64,000 nt of DNA from positions 62,001 through 126,000 of the forward strand of contig NZ_JAAVNE010000011.1 in NCBI RefSeq assembly GCF_012103215.1. The letters are read 5' to 3'. Origin of the DNA: Falsiroseomonas selenitidurans. GTDB lineage: Bacteria; Pseudomonadota; Alphaproteobacteria; Acetobacterales; Acetobacteraceae. Below the pieces are notes generated by a model. It was not told the origin of the DNA. It did no database searches and was given only the letters and a program-made list of their open reading frames with translations. Within the stretch, counting starts at the first letter, position 1, and every line of letters starts with the position of its first letter. This document shows positions 20,466-28,595 of the stretch, piece by piece. The position numbers were made by a program, and so were the translations under genes.

Positions 20466-21341
20466 ATGCAGGGCAGCGCGCTGCTGATCGCCGGCACCTT
20501 CGTCGCCATCTGGGCCTCCGCCTTCACGGTGGCGGGGGTGGTGGTGAAGGAATGGCCCCCGCTGTGGTCGCTCGGCATCCGCTTCGCCCTCACGGTGCCC
20601 TTCCTGCTGGCCATCGCGCTGGCGCTGCGGGCACGGCTGCCGCGGCCGGGGGATATCGGCCGCGTTGCGGTGCTGGGCCTGTGCGGCATGGGCGGGTATC
20701 TGGCCTTCGCCTGGCTGGCCATGGCACGCATCCCCACCGGGCTGGTGGCGCTGATCTGCGCCACCACGCCGCTGATGGTCGCCGCCGGCGAAAGCCTGTT
20801 CCTGCGCCGGCCGCTGCCGCGCCTGGCCTGGGTCGGGCTGGCCATCGGCTGGTCCGGCGTGGCGCTGCTGGGCTTTTTGCGCGCGGTGGATGGCTTGGCG
20901 GCGGCGGAGGCGCTGGGCTTCGTCTTTGCCATCGGCGCGGCGATCAGCCAGGCCGTCGGGCTGCTGGTCTATGCGCCGGCCAAGGGGCGGGTGGATATCT
21001 GGATGGCCAGCCTGGGCCAGACCGCCGTCTCCGCCCTGCTGTGCCTGGCGCTGGCCGTGGCGCTGGAAGGCCCGCCGCCGGGCGCGGTGAGCTGGCCGAC
21101 ACTGACGGCGCTGGTCTGGTCCATGCTGGTGGTGGGCATCGGCGCCTATGCGCTGAACTTCGCCATGATGCGCCGGGTGCCGGCTTCCACCGCCTCCGCC
21201 CTGCAATTGCTGGCCCCGCCGCTGGCCGCGGTGTTCGGCTGGGCGCTGCTGGGGGAGCGGCTGTTCGTCAGCGACATCATGGGCGGCGTGCTGACGCTGG
21301 GCGGCCTGGCGCTGCTGGTCCATGCCCGATCGCGGGGCTGA
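20466..21341 (+). CDS. DMT superfamily transporter (EamA type)
   Basis: The 291-residue product has about ten hydrophobic helices arranged as two EamA repeats. The first repeat opens with GTFVAIWASAFTVAG and includes FAWLAMARIPTGLVALICATTPL. The second closes with LQLLAPPLAAVFGWALLGER. Proteins of this kind export amino acids or other small metabolites across the inner membrane by proton exchange. The substrate cannot be predicted. The start ATG at 20466 is 59 bp after folD and lacks a strong ribosome site. Confidence 0.88.
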   Translation: MQGSALLIAGTFVAIWASAFTVAGVVVKEWPPLWSLGIRFALTVPFLLAIALALRARLPRPGDIGRVAVLGLCGMGGYLAFAWLAMARIPTGLVALICATTPLMVAAGESLFLRRPLPRLAWVGLAIGWSGVALLGFLRAVDGLAAAEALGFVFAIGAAISQAVGLLVYAPAKGRVDIWMASLGQTAVSALLCLALAVALEGPPPGAVSWPTLTALVWSMLVVGIGAYALNFAMMRRVPASTASALQLLAPPLAAVFGWALLGERLFVSDIMGGVLTLGGLALLVHARSRG

Positions 21342-21499
21342 TATCCGCAGATCGCGGGGCTGCGGGCACCCTGGCCAGGGCAACATTCCTGCATGACCGC
21401 GCGACGACGAGCTAGCATCGGCCGCTGAGCCGCCCCCGACCCGCGCCCCCGCCGTCTCCGCAGGGGCGCGCCCGCCCGTCCGCCCGCAGGATCGCCCGC

Positions 21500-22126
21500 A
21501 TGTACACCCCCGCCGCCTTCAGGGTCGAAGACCCGGCCTGGATCTTCAGCCATGTCGAACGGCATGATTTCGGCATGCTGGTCAGCGCCGAGCCGCTGAT
21601 GGTCAGCCATCTGCCCTTCCACCTGGTGCGCCCGGCGGGCGGTGAGCCGGCCCGGCTGCTGTGCCATCTCGCCCGCGCCAACCCGCATTGGCGCGCCTTC
21701 CAGGGCGCGGGGGCACCGGCGCTCGCGGTGTTCCGCGGGTCGCACGCCTATGTCTCCTCCGCCTGGTATGGCCAGCATCCCAGCGTGCCGACCTGGAATT
21801 ACGACGCGGTGCAGGCGGAAGGCCATGCGACGCTGATCGAGGACCCGGCGGAAATCGCGCTCCAGATGCGCGCCCTGGCCGCCGCCTATGAGCCGACGCC
21901 CGGCTTCGACATGGACGCCCAGCCGGCGAAGTACATGGAAGGCATGTTCAAGGCGCTGGTCGGTGTGACGATTGCGGTGCGGCACTGGACGGGCAAGCGC
22001 AAGCAGAGCCAGAATCGCCCACCGGCGGACCGCCTGGCCGTCGCCGCGGCGCTGGAGGCACGGGGCGAACACCAGGCCGCTGCCGCGCTGCGCGAGGCCA
22101 ATGATGAAGCCAGGGACATTGCCTGA
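21500..22126 (+). CDS. PaiB-like FMN-binding protein (putative negative transcriptional regulator family)
   Basis: This 208-residue protein has the PaiB features. It begins MYTPAAF, followed by the flavin-type split beta-barrel with SHLPFHLVRP, LLCHLARANPHWRAF, AYVSSAWYGQHPSVPTWNYDAVQAEG, and the C-terminal MVGxxI-equivalent segment ending in WTGKRKQSQNRP. PaiB of Bacillus represses sporulation and degradative-enzyme genes, but most homologues probably bind FMN and act as oxidoreductases. Its 3' end overlaps the start of the NUDIX gene by about 25 bases, so the two are likely coupled. Confidence 0.9.
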   Translation: MYTPAAFRVEDPAWIFSHVERHDFGMLVSAEPLMVSHLPFHLVRPAGGEPARLLCHLARANPHWRAFQGAGAPALAVFRGSHAYVSSAWYGQHPSVPTWNYDAVQAEGHATLIEDPAEIALQMRALAAAYEPTPGFDMDAQPAKYMEGMFKALVGVTIAVRHWTGKRKQSQNRPPADRLAVAAALEARGEHQAAAALREANDEARDIA

Positions 22127-22673
22127 CACGAGCCGCCCCGACATCGAGACCCTCGGCAGCCGCGAGATCTACCGCAACGCCTGGATGACGGTGCGGGAGG
22201 ATGCGATCCGCCGCCGCGACGGCTCCACCGGGATCTATGGCGTGGTGGAGAAGGTGGATTTCGTCACCGTGGTGCCGGTGCATGCGGATGGTTCGATCCA
22301 GATCGTGCAGCAGTTCCGCTACCCGGTCGGCCAGCGGCACTGGGAATTCGTCCAGGGCATGTGGGGGCCGCCAGGCACCGACCCGGCGGAAGCGGCGCGC
22401 CACGAATTGCTGGAGGAAACCGGGCTGGCCGCCGCCGAATGGATCCATGGCGGCTTCCTGAACCTGGCCCAGGGCACCATGCGCCAGGGCTACGACATCT
22501 ACCTGGCGCGCGGCCTGACCCAGGGCGCGGCGATGCCGGAGCTGGAGGAACAGGACCTGGTCACGCGCGCGGTGACGCTGGCGGAGTTCGAGCGGATGCT
22601 GCGCGCCGGCGAGATCCTGGACGCCACCACGGTGGCCAGCTTCGGCCTGCTGCGCCTCAAGGGCCTGATCTGA
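22101..22673 (+). CDS. NUDIX hydrolase with atypical Nudix box
   Basis: The 190-residue reading from the tandem ATGs at 22101 overlaps the end of the PaiB-like gene and gives a normal NUDIX length. The fold signature is present (IYGVVEKVDFVTVVPV, QQFRYPVGQRHWEFVQG). The box is GMWGPPGTDPAEAARHELLE followed by ETGL, where the usual first Glu is Thr and the Arg of the REUxEE core is His. The metal-binding Glu residues of ELLEE are kept. NUDIX enzymes cleave nucleoside diphosphates linked to another moiety; ADP-sugar-like substrates are plausible. The variant box recalls a subfamily with a DPAELA-type spacing, so activity may be retained. Confidence 0.85.
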   Translation: MMKPGTLPDTSRPDIETLGSREIYRNAWMTVREDAIRRRDGSTGIYGVVEKVDFVTVVPVHADGSIQIVQQFRYPVGQRHWEFVQGMWGPPGTDPAEAARHELLEETGLAAAEWIHGGFLNLAQGTMRQGYDIYLARGLTQGAAMPELEEQDLVTRAVTLAEFERMLRAGEILDATTVASFGLLRLKGLI

Positions 22674-22675
22674 CG

Positions 22676-22781
22676 CCCGGCGCAGGAAGGTTTCACCGTC
22701 CTGCCCGCCAAACCGCGGCCCCTGGCCTCGCGGCACGGGCCGCGGCGCGCCTTCGCGCGGCGGGTTCGAATCTCATGCGCC
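22676..22781 (+). repeat. Dispersed 3' intergenic repeat, copy A
   Basis: This element begins two bases after the NUDIX stop. Its first 24 bases (22676-22699) are identical to 39358-39335 read on the minus strand. A second block (22722-22745) matches 39296-39273 with one mismatch and forms the arm and loop of a CGCGGCCC...GGGCCGCG hairpin. A third block around 22752-22781 also aligns. See copies B and C. Confidence 0.7.
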
Positions 22782-22819
22782 AAGCAGGGAGGGCGAGCCC
22801 GGCCGGAATGGCGACCTGC

Positions 22820-22866
22820 CGTCAGCGCGGTCGGGTGAACGGGGCACGCCCGCGCTGACGTGCCCC
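22820..22866. terminator. Overlapping hairpins between convergent NUDIX and Bug genes
   Basis: An 11-bp perfect stem, CGTCAGCGCGG (22820-22830) with CCGCGCTGACG (22850-22860), spans a 19-base loop. A second 8-bp stem, GGGGCACG (22841-22848) with CGTGCCCC (22859-22866), uses part of the same bases, so the two cannot form together. Lying between convergent stops, they are best read as a bidirectional terminator. There is no T-tract. Confidence 0.5.
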
Positions 22867-22889
22867 AACCCTTGGTCCGCGCGCCGCCT

Positions 22890-23861
22890 TCAGTCGAAGG
22901 TGATGTTGGCGCGGCGGATCACCTCCGCGTATTTCGCCGCATCGCGGCGCAGCAGCGCGGCGGCCTCCGCGCTGGTGCCGCCGCCGGGGATGAAGCCGGC
23001 AGCGGCCACGCGCTGGCGCAGCCCGGGGTCGGACAGCGCCTTGTTCACCGCCTGCACCCAGCGATCCGACACCGCCTGCGGCAGGCCGGGCGGGCCCATC
23101 ACCATGTACCAGACCGCGGCATCGAAATCCGGGAAGCCGCTTTCGGCCACGGTCGGCACGTCCGGCAGGGTCGGCACGCGCTGCTTCAGCGTGGTGGCCA
23201 GCGCCCGCACCCGGCCGGCGCGGATGTGCGGCAGGTAGGTGGGCAGCGTGTCGATGGCGATGTCGATGCGCCCGGCCAGCACCTCGTTCACCGCCTGGCC
23301 GGTGCCGCGGAACGGAATGTGCGTCATGTCCAGCCCGGCCGCGAAGGACAGGGCGGCGGCCGCCAGGTGCTGCTGCGTCGCGACGCCGGAGGAGGAGTAG
23401 TTCAGCTTCCCCGGATTGGCCTTCGCATGGGCGATGAACTGGTCGAAGGTCTGCGCCGGGGAGGACAGCGGCACCACCGCCACCAGCGGCACGGTGCCGG
23501 CCAGCACCACGGCGGTCTGGTCGGCGATGATGTCGAAGGGCGGCGGCTTCATCGTCGGCGGCACCACGGCGGAGGCGCTGACGGTGGTCATCAGCATCTG
23601 GTAGCCATCCGGCCGGCCGCGCGCATTGGCTGCCGCGGCGATGGTGCCGGACCCGCCGGCGCGATTCTCGATGGCGATGGCCTGGCCGAAATCCTCCTGC
23701 AGCGCGGGCTGCAGCAGGCGGGAGATGATGTCCGTGCCGCCGCCGGGGGCGAAGCCGACCAGCAGGGCGACGGTGCGGGTCGGGTATCCGGCTTGCGCCA
23801 GGGCGGGCAAGGGCAGGGCAGCAGCGCCCGTCGCGGCCAACAGGCCGCGTCGCGATACCAT
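22890..23861 (-). CDS. Bug/TctC-family tripartite tricarboxylate transporter substrate-binding protein
   Basis: The 323-residue product starts at the ATG at 23861 with a twin-arginine-like signal (MVSRRGLLAATGAAALPLPA, cleavage after ALAQA). Typical receptor motifs follow: VALLVGFAPGGGTDIISRLL, AIENRAGGSGTIAAA, IPFRGTGQAVNEVLAG and LPDVPTVAESGF. The protein is periplasmic and should bind a small carboxylate. It lies 47 bp downstream of an enoyl-CoA hydratase gene on the same strand, and the divergent neighbour of that pair is D-tartrate dehydratase. A dicarboxylate or acyl-acid ligand is therefore a reasonable guess. No TctA/B is present. Confidence 0.9.
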   Translation of the reverse strand: MVSRRGLLAATGAAALPLPALAQAGYPTRTVALLVGFAPGGGTDIISRLLQPALQEDFGQAIAIENRAGGSGTIAAAANARGRPDGYQMLMTTVSASAVVPPTMKPPPFDIIADQTAVVLAGTVPLVAVVPLSSPAQTFDQFIAHAKANPGKLNYSSSGVATQQHLAAAALSFAAGLDMTHIPFRGTGQAVNEVLAGRIDIAIDTLPTYLPHIRAGRVRALATTLKQRVPTLPDVPTVAESGFPDFDAAVWYMVMGPPGLPQAVSDRWVQAVNKALSDPGLRQRVAAAGFIPGGGTSAEAAALLRRDAAKYAEVIRRANITFD

Positions 23862-23908
23862 GGGTGTTTCCTCCGATGATTGGTTATGCGCCGAAGGATG
23901 GCGCGGGG

Positions 23909-24685
23909 TCAGGCTCCCGTCCAGACCGGCTTCCGCTTCGCCAGGAACGCCTCCACCCCCTCCCGGAAGTCGTTGCTGCCGAAGCACATGGTCACCAGGT
24001 CGTCGCCCTCGATGGTGCCGGCGGCCAGGCGCAGGCGCTTCAGCGCCACCTTGGTCGCGGTCAGCGTCAGCGGCGCCATCTCCGCCACCTGGCCGGCGAG
24101 CTTTTCGGCGCGGTCGGCCAGCGCCTCCGGCGTTTCCAGCATGTCGGCGATGAAGCCGGCGGCAAGCGCCTCCGGCGCCTCCATCAGCCGGGCCGTGAAA
24201 ATCAGGTCCTTCAGCTTGGCCGGGCCGATCAGCGCGGCGAAGCGGGCGATGTTCATGGTGGAGAGCGTGTTGCCCAGGGTGCGCGCCACCGGCACGCCGA
24301 ATTTGGCATTGGCGCTGGCGATGCGCAGGTCGCAGACCCCGGCAATGCCGAGCCCGCCGCCGACACAGGCGCCGGCCACGGCGGCGATCACCGGCTTCGG
24401 GCAATCCTCGATGGCGGATAGCACCCGGTCGATCCGGGTCTCGTAGTCCAGCGCGTCCTGGCCGGTGCGGAAATGCTGGAACTGGCTGATGTCGGTGCCG
24501 GCCGCGAAGGCCTTGCCGCCGGCGCCGATGATGACCCAGCAGCGGATCGCCGGGTCCGCCGCCACCGCGGCCGCCTGTTCGAACAGGCCCTCATACATGG
24601 GAAAGGTCAGGGCGTTGCGCTGGTCCGGGCGGTTCAGCGTGGTCCAGGCCACGGCGCCGCGGGTCTCGTGCAGGATGTCCGGCAT
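23909..24685 (-). CDS. Enoyl-CoA hydratase/isomerase family protein
   Basis: The 258-residue reading from the ATG at 24685 (MPDILHETRG) is preceded by GGAGGA at good spacing. Crotonase features are the oxyanion-hole segment GKAFAAGTDISQF and the helix region AVAGACVGGGLGIAGVCDLRIAS. In the second segment the hydratase Glu position is occupied by a glycine-rich turn, so isomerase, hydrolase or lyase chemistry is as likely as hydration. The C-terminal ends in a long helix with KRKPVWTG, typical of the family. Genes on this strand pair it with a Bug receptor, pointing to use of an imported acid through its CoA ester. Confidence 0.88.
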   Translation of the reverse strand: MPDILHETRGAVAWTTLNRPDQRNALTFPMYEGLFEQAAAVAADPAIRCWVIIGAGGKAFAAGTDISQFQHFRTGQDALDYETRIDRVLSAIEDCPKPVIAAVAGACVGGGLGIAGVCDLRIASANAKFGVPVARTLGNTLSTMNIARFAALIGPAKLKDLIFTARLMEAPEALAAGFIADMLETPEALADRAEKLAGQVAEMAPLTLTATKVALKRLRLAAGTIEGDDLVTMCFGSNDFREGVEAFLAKRKPVWTGA

Positions 24686-24765
24686 TCTGGGGGTCCTCCT
24701 CCCCCCCTTGTGCCGCCAAGGCGGTCGGCGCGACAAGGCGTGCGGCCTGGGGCAGGGGAACAGCC

Positions 24766-25947
24766 ATGCGTATCGTGAGCGTGAAGCAGGGGACGGCGCC
24801 GATCGCGAGCGCCATCGCCAACGCCTATATCGACTTCTCCAAGATGACCGCCTCCGTCGTCGCGGTGACGGTGGAAGCGGAGGGCGGCCGGCGGGCCACC
24901 GGCTACGGCTTCAACTCGAATGGCCGCTACGCCCAGCCGGGCCTGCTCGCGGAACGCTTCATCCCGCGCCTGACCGAGGCGACGGAGGCGCAGATCACCG
25001 ATGCCGAGGGCCGGCTGAACCCGCAGGGCGCCTGGGCGGCGATGATGAAGAACGAAAAGCCCGGCGGCCATGGGGAACGCAGCGTCGCCGTCGGCGTGCT
25101 GGACATGGCGCTGTGGGATGCGGCGGCCAAGCTGGAAGGCGTGCCGCTGTGGCGCCTGCTGGCAGACCGCTACAATGGCGGCCAGGCGGATGAGGCAGCC
25201 TGGGTCTATGCCGCCGGCGGCTACTACTACCCCGGCAAGGGCGTGGAGGCGCTGGTCGAGGAGATGAAGCGCTACCTTGGCATGGGCTATGCCACGGTGA
25301 AGATGAAGATCGGCGGCGCCCCGGGCACCGGCCTTGCCGATGCGCTGGCCGAGGATATCGAGCGGATCGAGGCGGTGGTGGCGCTGCTCGGCGGCGATGG
25401 CAGCCGCCTGGCGGTGGATGTGAACGGCCGCTTCGACCTGCCCGCCGCACTGGCCTATGCCGAGGCGCTGGAGCCCATGGGCCTGCGCTGGTACGAGGAA
25501 CCGCTGGACCCGCTGGACTACGCCACCCATGCGACGCTGGCCGAACACTATGGGCCGCCGATCGCAACCGGCGAGAACCTGTTCTCCATGCTGGATGCGC
25601 GCAACCTGATCCGCCATGGCGGGCTGCGGCCGGATCGCGACATTTTGCAGATGGACCCGGCCCTGTCCTACGGGCTGTGCGAGTATCTGCGCACGCTGGA
25701 CATGCTGGCCGCCCATGGCTGGTCCCGCCGACGCTGCGTGCCGCATGGCGGCCACCAATTCGCGCTGAACATCGCGGTGGGCCTCGGCCTCGGCGGCAAT
25801 GAGAGCTACCCGGAGGTCTTCGCCCCCTTCGGCGGCTTCGCCGACGACGTGCCGGTGGTGGAAGGCCGCGTGGCGATGCCGGCGGTGCCGGGCGTGGGCT
25901 TCGAGGCGAAGAACGCGCTGTACGAGGTGTTCAGGACGCTGGGCTGA
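24766..25947 (+). CDS. tarD: D(-)-tartrate dehydratase (enolase superfamily)
   Basis: The 393-residue protein follows the characterised Bradyrhizobium japonicum D-tartrate dehydratase closely, as recalled from memory. Shared stretches include NAYIDFSKMT, GYGFNSNGRYAQ, NEKPGGHGERSVAVG, AAGGYYYPGKG and CVPHGGHQ. Catalytic candidates are the KxK pair at Lys179/Lys181 and His327. Metal ligands are Asp218, Glu244 or Glu245, and Glu270. The enzyme removes water from D-tartrate to give oxaloacetate, which can feed gluconeogenesis through the pckA product also encoded in this window. The gene is divergent from the enoyl-CoA hydratase/Bug pair with only 80 bp between starts, so they may share control. 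Confidence 0.9.
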   Translation: MRIVSVKQGTAPIASAIANAYIDFSKMTASVVAVTVEAEGGRRATGYGFNSNGRYAQPGLLAERFIPRLTEATEAQITDAEGRLNPQGAWAAMMKNEKPGGHGERSVAVGVLDMALWDAAAKLEGVPLWRLLADRYNGGQADEAAWVYAAGGYYYPGKGVEALVEEMKRYLGMGYATVKMKIGGAPGTGLADALAEDIERIEAVVALLGGDGSRLAVDVNGRFDLPAALAYAEALEPMGLRWYEEPLDPLDYATHATLAEHYGPPIATGENLFSMLDARNLIRHGGLRPDRDILQMDPALSYGLCEYLRTLDMLAAHGWSRRRCVPHGGHQFALNIAVGLGLGGNESYPEVFAPFGGFADDVPVVEGRVAMPAVPGVGFEAKNALYEVFRTLG

Positions 25948-26095
25948 GCGGCTTCGGCCGGGACCGGGGAAGGCGGCGGCGCGCCGGGCGGCGGGCCTCC
26001 GCCGGGGCGCCGGTGGTCGGCATCCGGATCCCCTGTCCATGCGGTCCGGCCAAGGCTCGGGGACGCCAGGCGGCCCCGCCCGATCTGGAATTGCG

Positions 26096-27100
26096 CTATT
26101 CGGCGATCCAGCCCGGCGCGAAGCGGTCGGCGCCGGAGGGCAGGGGCGGGCGCGGATCGGCAAGGAAGGCCAGGATGTCGGCCACCACCCGGTCGCGGTT
26201 GCTGTCGGTCAGCAGCAGGTGAAAGCCGTCCTCATGGATGCCGATCCGGATCGGGCTGCCTGGCGGCAAGGCGCGCAGCGCCGCGCGCACCGGCCGGGCA
26301 GGGATCAGCGAGTCCTGCGCACCATACAGCAGCAGCACCGGCACCGGCGCGCGGCCGGCCCCGCGGCAGCAGCCAGGCAGGGCGGCGACCGCCTGGTCCA
26401 TCAGATCCACCAGCCCGATCGCGGCATCCACCCTCGTGCGGCGGATCACCAGCGGGTCGCGCGCCAGGCGGCGCAGCGCCGCGGCGTTGTCGCTGGCCAC
26501 GACGCCGCCGACACCGCCGCCGAAGCTGAGGATCGGCATGGTGCGCGCCGCCAGCCACAGGCCGCCGCGCATCAGCGCATTCATCGCCTGCCGGCCCCAC
26601 AAGGCCGGCGCCAGCAGCACATAGCCGTCCACGGGCGGCGGCTGCGCCGCGGTGCCGGCCAGGATCGCCACGGCGCCGCCCATGCTCTCCCCCATCAGGA
26701 ACAGCGGCAGGCCGGGGTGGCGGGCGCGCAGCAGGGCGGCGGCCTCGGACGCGTCGGCCGCCATGGTCGCGGCGCCGGACCAGTAGCCGCGGTTGGGGGC
26801 GCCGCCGAAGCCGCGCTGGTCATAGGCATAGACCAGCAGGCCGCCTTCGGTCAGCGCCCCGATGCTGTCGGCCAGGAAGTTGCCGGCATGGTCGTTGAAG
26901 CCGTGCAGCGCCAGCAGCACCGCCCGCGGCGGGCCTGGCGGCGCCCAGGCATGCAGCGGCAGCCGGGCACCGTCGGCCGCCACCACCGCATCCTGCATCA
27001 GCGCCGGCGGCGCGATGGCCGGGCCCATCGGCAGCACCACCGGGGTGCAGCCGCCGGCCAGCAGCAGGGCCAGCCAGGCCAGAAGAAGTCGCCGCGCCAT
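26096..27100 (-). CDS. Alpha/beta hydrolase lipoprotein (monoacylglycerol lipase-like)
   Basis: The 334-residue protein starts with a lipoprotein signal whose lipobox LLAGGC places the acylated Cys at about residue 18. It then shows the serine hydrolase lid family layout: LALHGFNDHAGNF with the oxyanion loop, YAYDQRGFGGAPNRG, the nucleophile elbow GESMGG, an acid residue region LLYGAQDSLIPA, and the His in EDGFHLLL. The motif pattern fits monoglyceride lipase or lysophospholipase L2. It probably acts on lipids at the periplasmic face of a membrane. Its neighbours on both sides are separate units. Confidence 0.85.
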   Translation of the reverse strand: MARRLLLAWLALLLAGGCTPVVLPMGPAIAPPALMQDAVVAADGARLPLHAWAPPGPPRAVLLALHGFNDHAGNFLADSIGALTEGGLLVYAYDQRGFGGAPNRGYWSGAATMAADASEAAALLRARHPGLPLFLMGESMGGAVAILAGTAAQPPPVDGYVLLAPALWGRQAMNALMRGGLWLAARTMPILSFGGGVGGVVASDNAAALRRLARDPLVIRRTRVDAAIGLVDLMDQAVAALPGCCRGAGRAPVPVLLLYGAQDSLIPARPVRAALRALPPGSPIRIGIHEDGFHLLLTDSNRDRVVADILAFLADPRPPLPSGADRFAPGWIAE

Positions 27101-27210
27101 CCGCTCCGCCGGCCTCCATGTCCCGCGGCCGCCGGGCGGGATGCCGGGGCCGGGGGAAGCCGTAGGGCAGCCGGGCGAATTCCCGCAAGGGCACGCCGCC
27201 CCGGGGCAGG

Positions 27211-28206
27211 TCAGCGGCCGCGGAACAGGCCGATGATCTCCCGGTCCGGGATCGGGCTCTCCCGCTTGCGGCCCAGGAAATAGAAGGCGCAGCCGGCGTT
27301 CAGCGAGGCTTCGGTGCGCACCAGGAAACGGTCCAGGAAGCGCAGCGGCCAGGTCAGCAGCAGCCCGGCCAGGCGCAGCCCGGCTTGCAGGCGTGGCCGG
27401 TCCGTCAGGGCCAGCAGCGTGTGGCGGAACAGGTGGATGCCGGCTTGCACCGGCCCGCCCACCATGCCGCTGGCCGATTCGTCAAACCAGCGGAACAGCC
27501 GGCGATGGCCGAGGAAGGTGAAGCGGGTGAAGTCGTGGGCGCCCATGTGCACCGGCTGCAGGAAGGGCGTGACGGCCCAGACGAAGCCGCCCGGCCGCAG
27601 CACCCGGTGGATCTCCGCCACGCAGCGCTGCGGATCGCAGACATGCTCCAGCACCGCCTCGGCGCAGACCGCGTCGAAGGATCCGTCCGGGAAGGGCAGG
27701 TCGTGCGCGTCGCAGATGCAGGCGACCTTCCGCGCCATGGCCACATCGGTGTAGGTCACCCGCCCCGGCCAGGCGCGCTCGCCGGCGCCGATGACCAGCA
27801 ACGCCGCCTCCGGCCTCGCCGCCAGGATGGTCGGCAGCGGGTCGAAGGGCGGGCCGGGCACCGCCGCCTCCAGCAGCTTGCGGGCGAAGGCGCGGTAGGC
27901 GCGGCGCAGGCCGCGGCTGCGGTCGGCGGAGCCGCCATAGCCGCTGGCGCCCTCATACCCCGCCGCCTGGCGGTAGCTGTCGATCCGGAAGACGCTGTTG
28001 GCCTCGTTCAGCAGCACTGGCACGCCCTGCACCACGGGAAAGACGGTGCCGCATTGCGTGCAGGCCAGGCCCGGGGCCGCCCCCTCCGGCACCGGGTGCA
28101 GGGCCGCGCGGTCGATCGGGCAGACGAAGCGGGAGGCCGCCCCGGGCGTCTTCGGGGGGGCGGCGGCCGGGCCGAGGGACAGGACGCTCATCAGGCGCCG
28201 GACCAT
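27211..28206 (-). CDS. SAM-dependent methyltransferase with N-terminal Trm112-like zinc ribbon
   Basis: Starts at ATG 28206 or 28191 are both plausible; the frame begins with a TTG at 28230. An N-terminal zinc ribbon has cysteines in [10 protein letters not shown] and [13 protein letters not shown], and VPVLL follows, a layout like Trm112/YcaR. The methyltransferase-11 core then has [36 protein letters not shown] and [14 protein letters not shown] with the RVLRPGG strand. This combination occurs in enzymes of cell-surface polysaccharide loci. The C-terminal 90 residues are partly hydrophobic and may touch the membrane. The acceptor is unknown. Confidence 0.82.
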   Translation of the reverse strand: MVRRLMSVLSLGPAAAPPKTPGAASRFVCPIDRAALHPVPEGAAPGLACTQCGTVFPVVQGVPVLLNEANSVFRIDSYRQAAGYEGASGYGGSADRSRGLRRAYRAFARKLLEAAVPGPPFDPLPTILAARPEAALLVIGAGERAWPGRVTYTDVAMARKVACICDAHDLPFPDGSFDAVCAEAVLEHVCDPQRCVAEIHRVLRPGGFVWAVTPFLQPVHMGAHDFTRFTFLGHRRLFRWFDESASGMVGGPVQAGIHLFRHTLLALTDRPRLQAGLRLAGLLLTWPLRFLDRFLVRTEASLNAGCAFYFLGRKRESPIPDREIIGLFRGR

Positions 28207-28370
28207 CGACGCGCTGCCCCGGCGAGGCAACCGGAAGCGTGCCCGCTGACGCGATCCTGATCGCCGCCGGCCGGCGTTTCCGCGGGCGGCGGAAATGCTC
28301 TATGCTGGGCCGCATGACCTCAGCCTGGGCCAGAGTGCCCATGCGGCCCGCAGCACTGTCGAGGATTTCC

Positions 28371-28595
28371 ATGCGCGATGCGCGTCAGACCGGCTACACG
28401 CCGGTTGCCCTGCCCGGCGTGACGCCGGAGGACACCATCCCGGCCCAGACCCGCACCGTCGGCTGCGATGGCGGCGGCGGCGCGCTGGGCCATCCGCTGG
28501 TCTATCTGCGGATCGAGAAGGCGCAGGTCACCTGCCCCTATTGCTCCCGCACCTACGTCCTGGCCGAGGGTGCCGGTGACGACCACGGGCACTGA
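28371..28595 (+). CDS. Zinc-finger domain protein (zf-CHCC, NDUFS6-like)
   Basis: This small protein of 74 residues from the ATG at 28371, which follows GAGGATTT, carries the CHCC pattern. The visible ligands are [17 protein letters not shown] and [10 protein letters not shown], giving C-x(n)-H...C-x2-C. The family is related to the NDUFS6 subunit of mitochondrial complex I and in alphaproteobacteria is a short conserved protein of unclear role. Its 3' end overlaps the start of polA by about 20 bases. Upstream Met codons at 28314 and 28341 would add unconserved residues. Confidence 0.85.
   Translation: MRDARQTGYTPVALPGVTPEDTIPAQTRTVGCDGGGGALGHPLVYLRIEKAQVTCPYCSRTYVLAEGAGDDHGH

Noticed and set aside
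22741..22782. A T-arm-like string GGTTCGAATC near a hairpin, suggesting a tRNA.
   Set aside because: The flanking bases do not form a T-stem, and no D-arm, anticodon arm or acceptor stem can be built. The homologous place in copy B does not keep the loop.
28468..28575. An earlier start for polA.
   Set aside because: The extra residues are read from the zinc-finger gene in another frame and are not polymerase-like; the GTG at 28576 gives a normal N-terminus.
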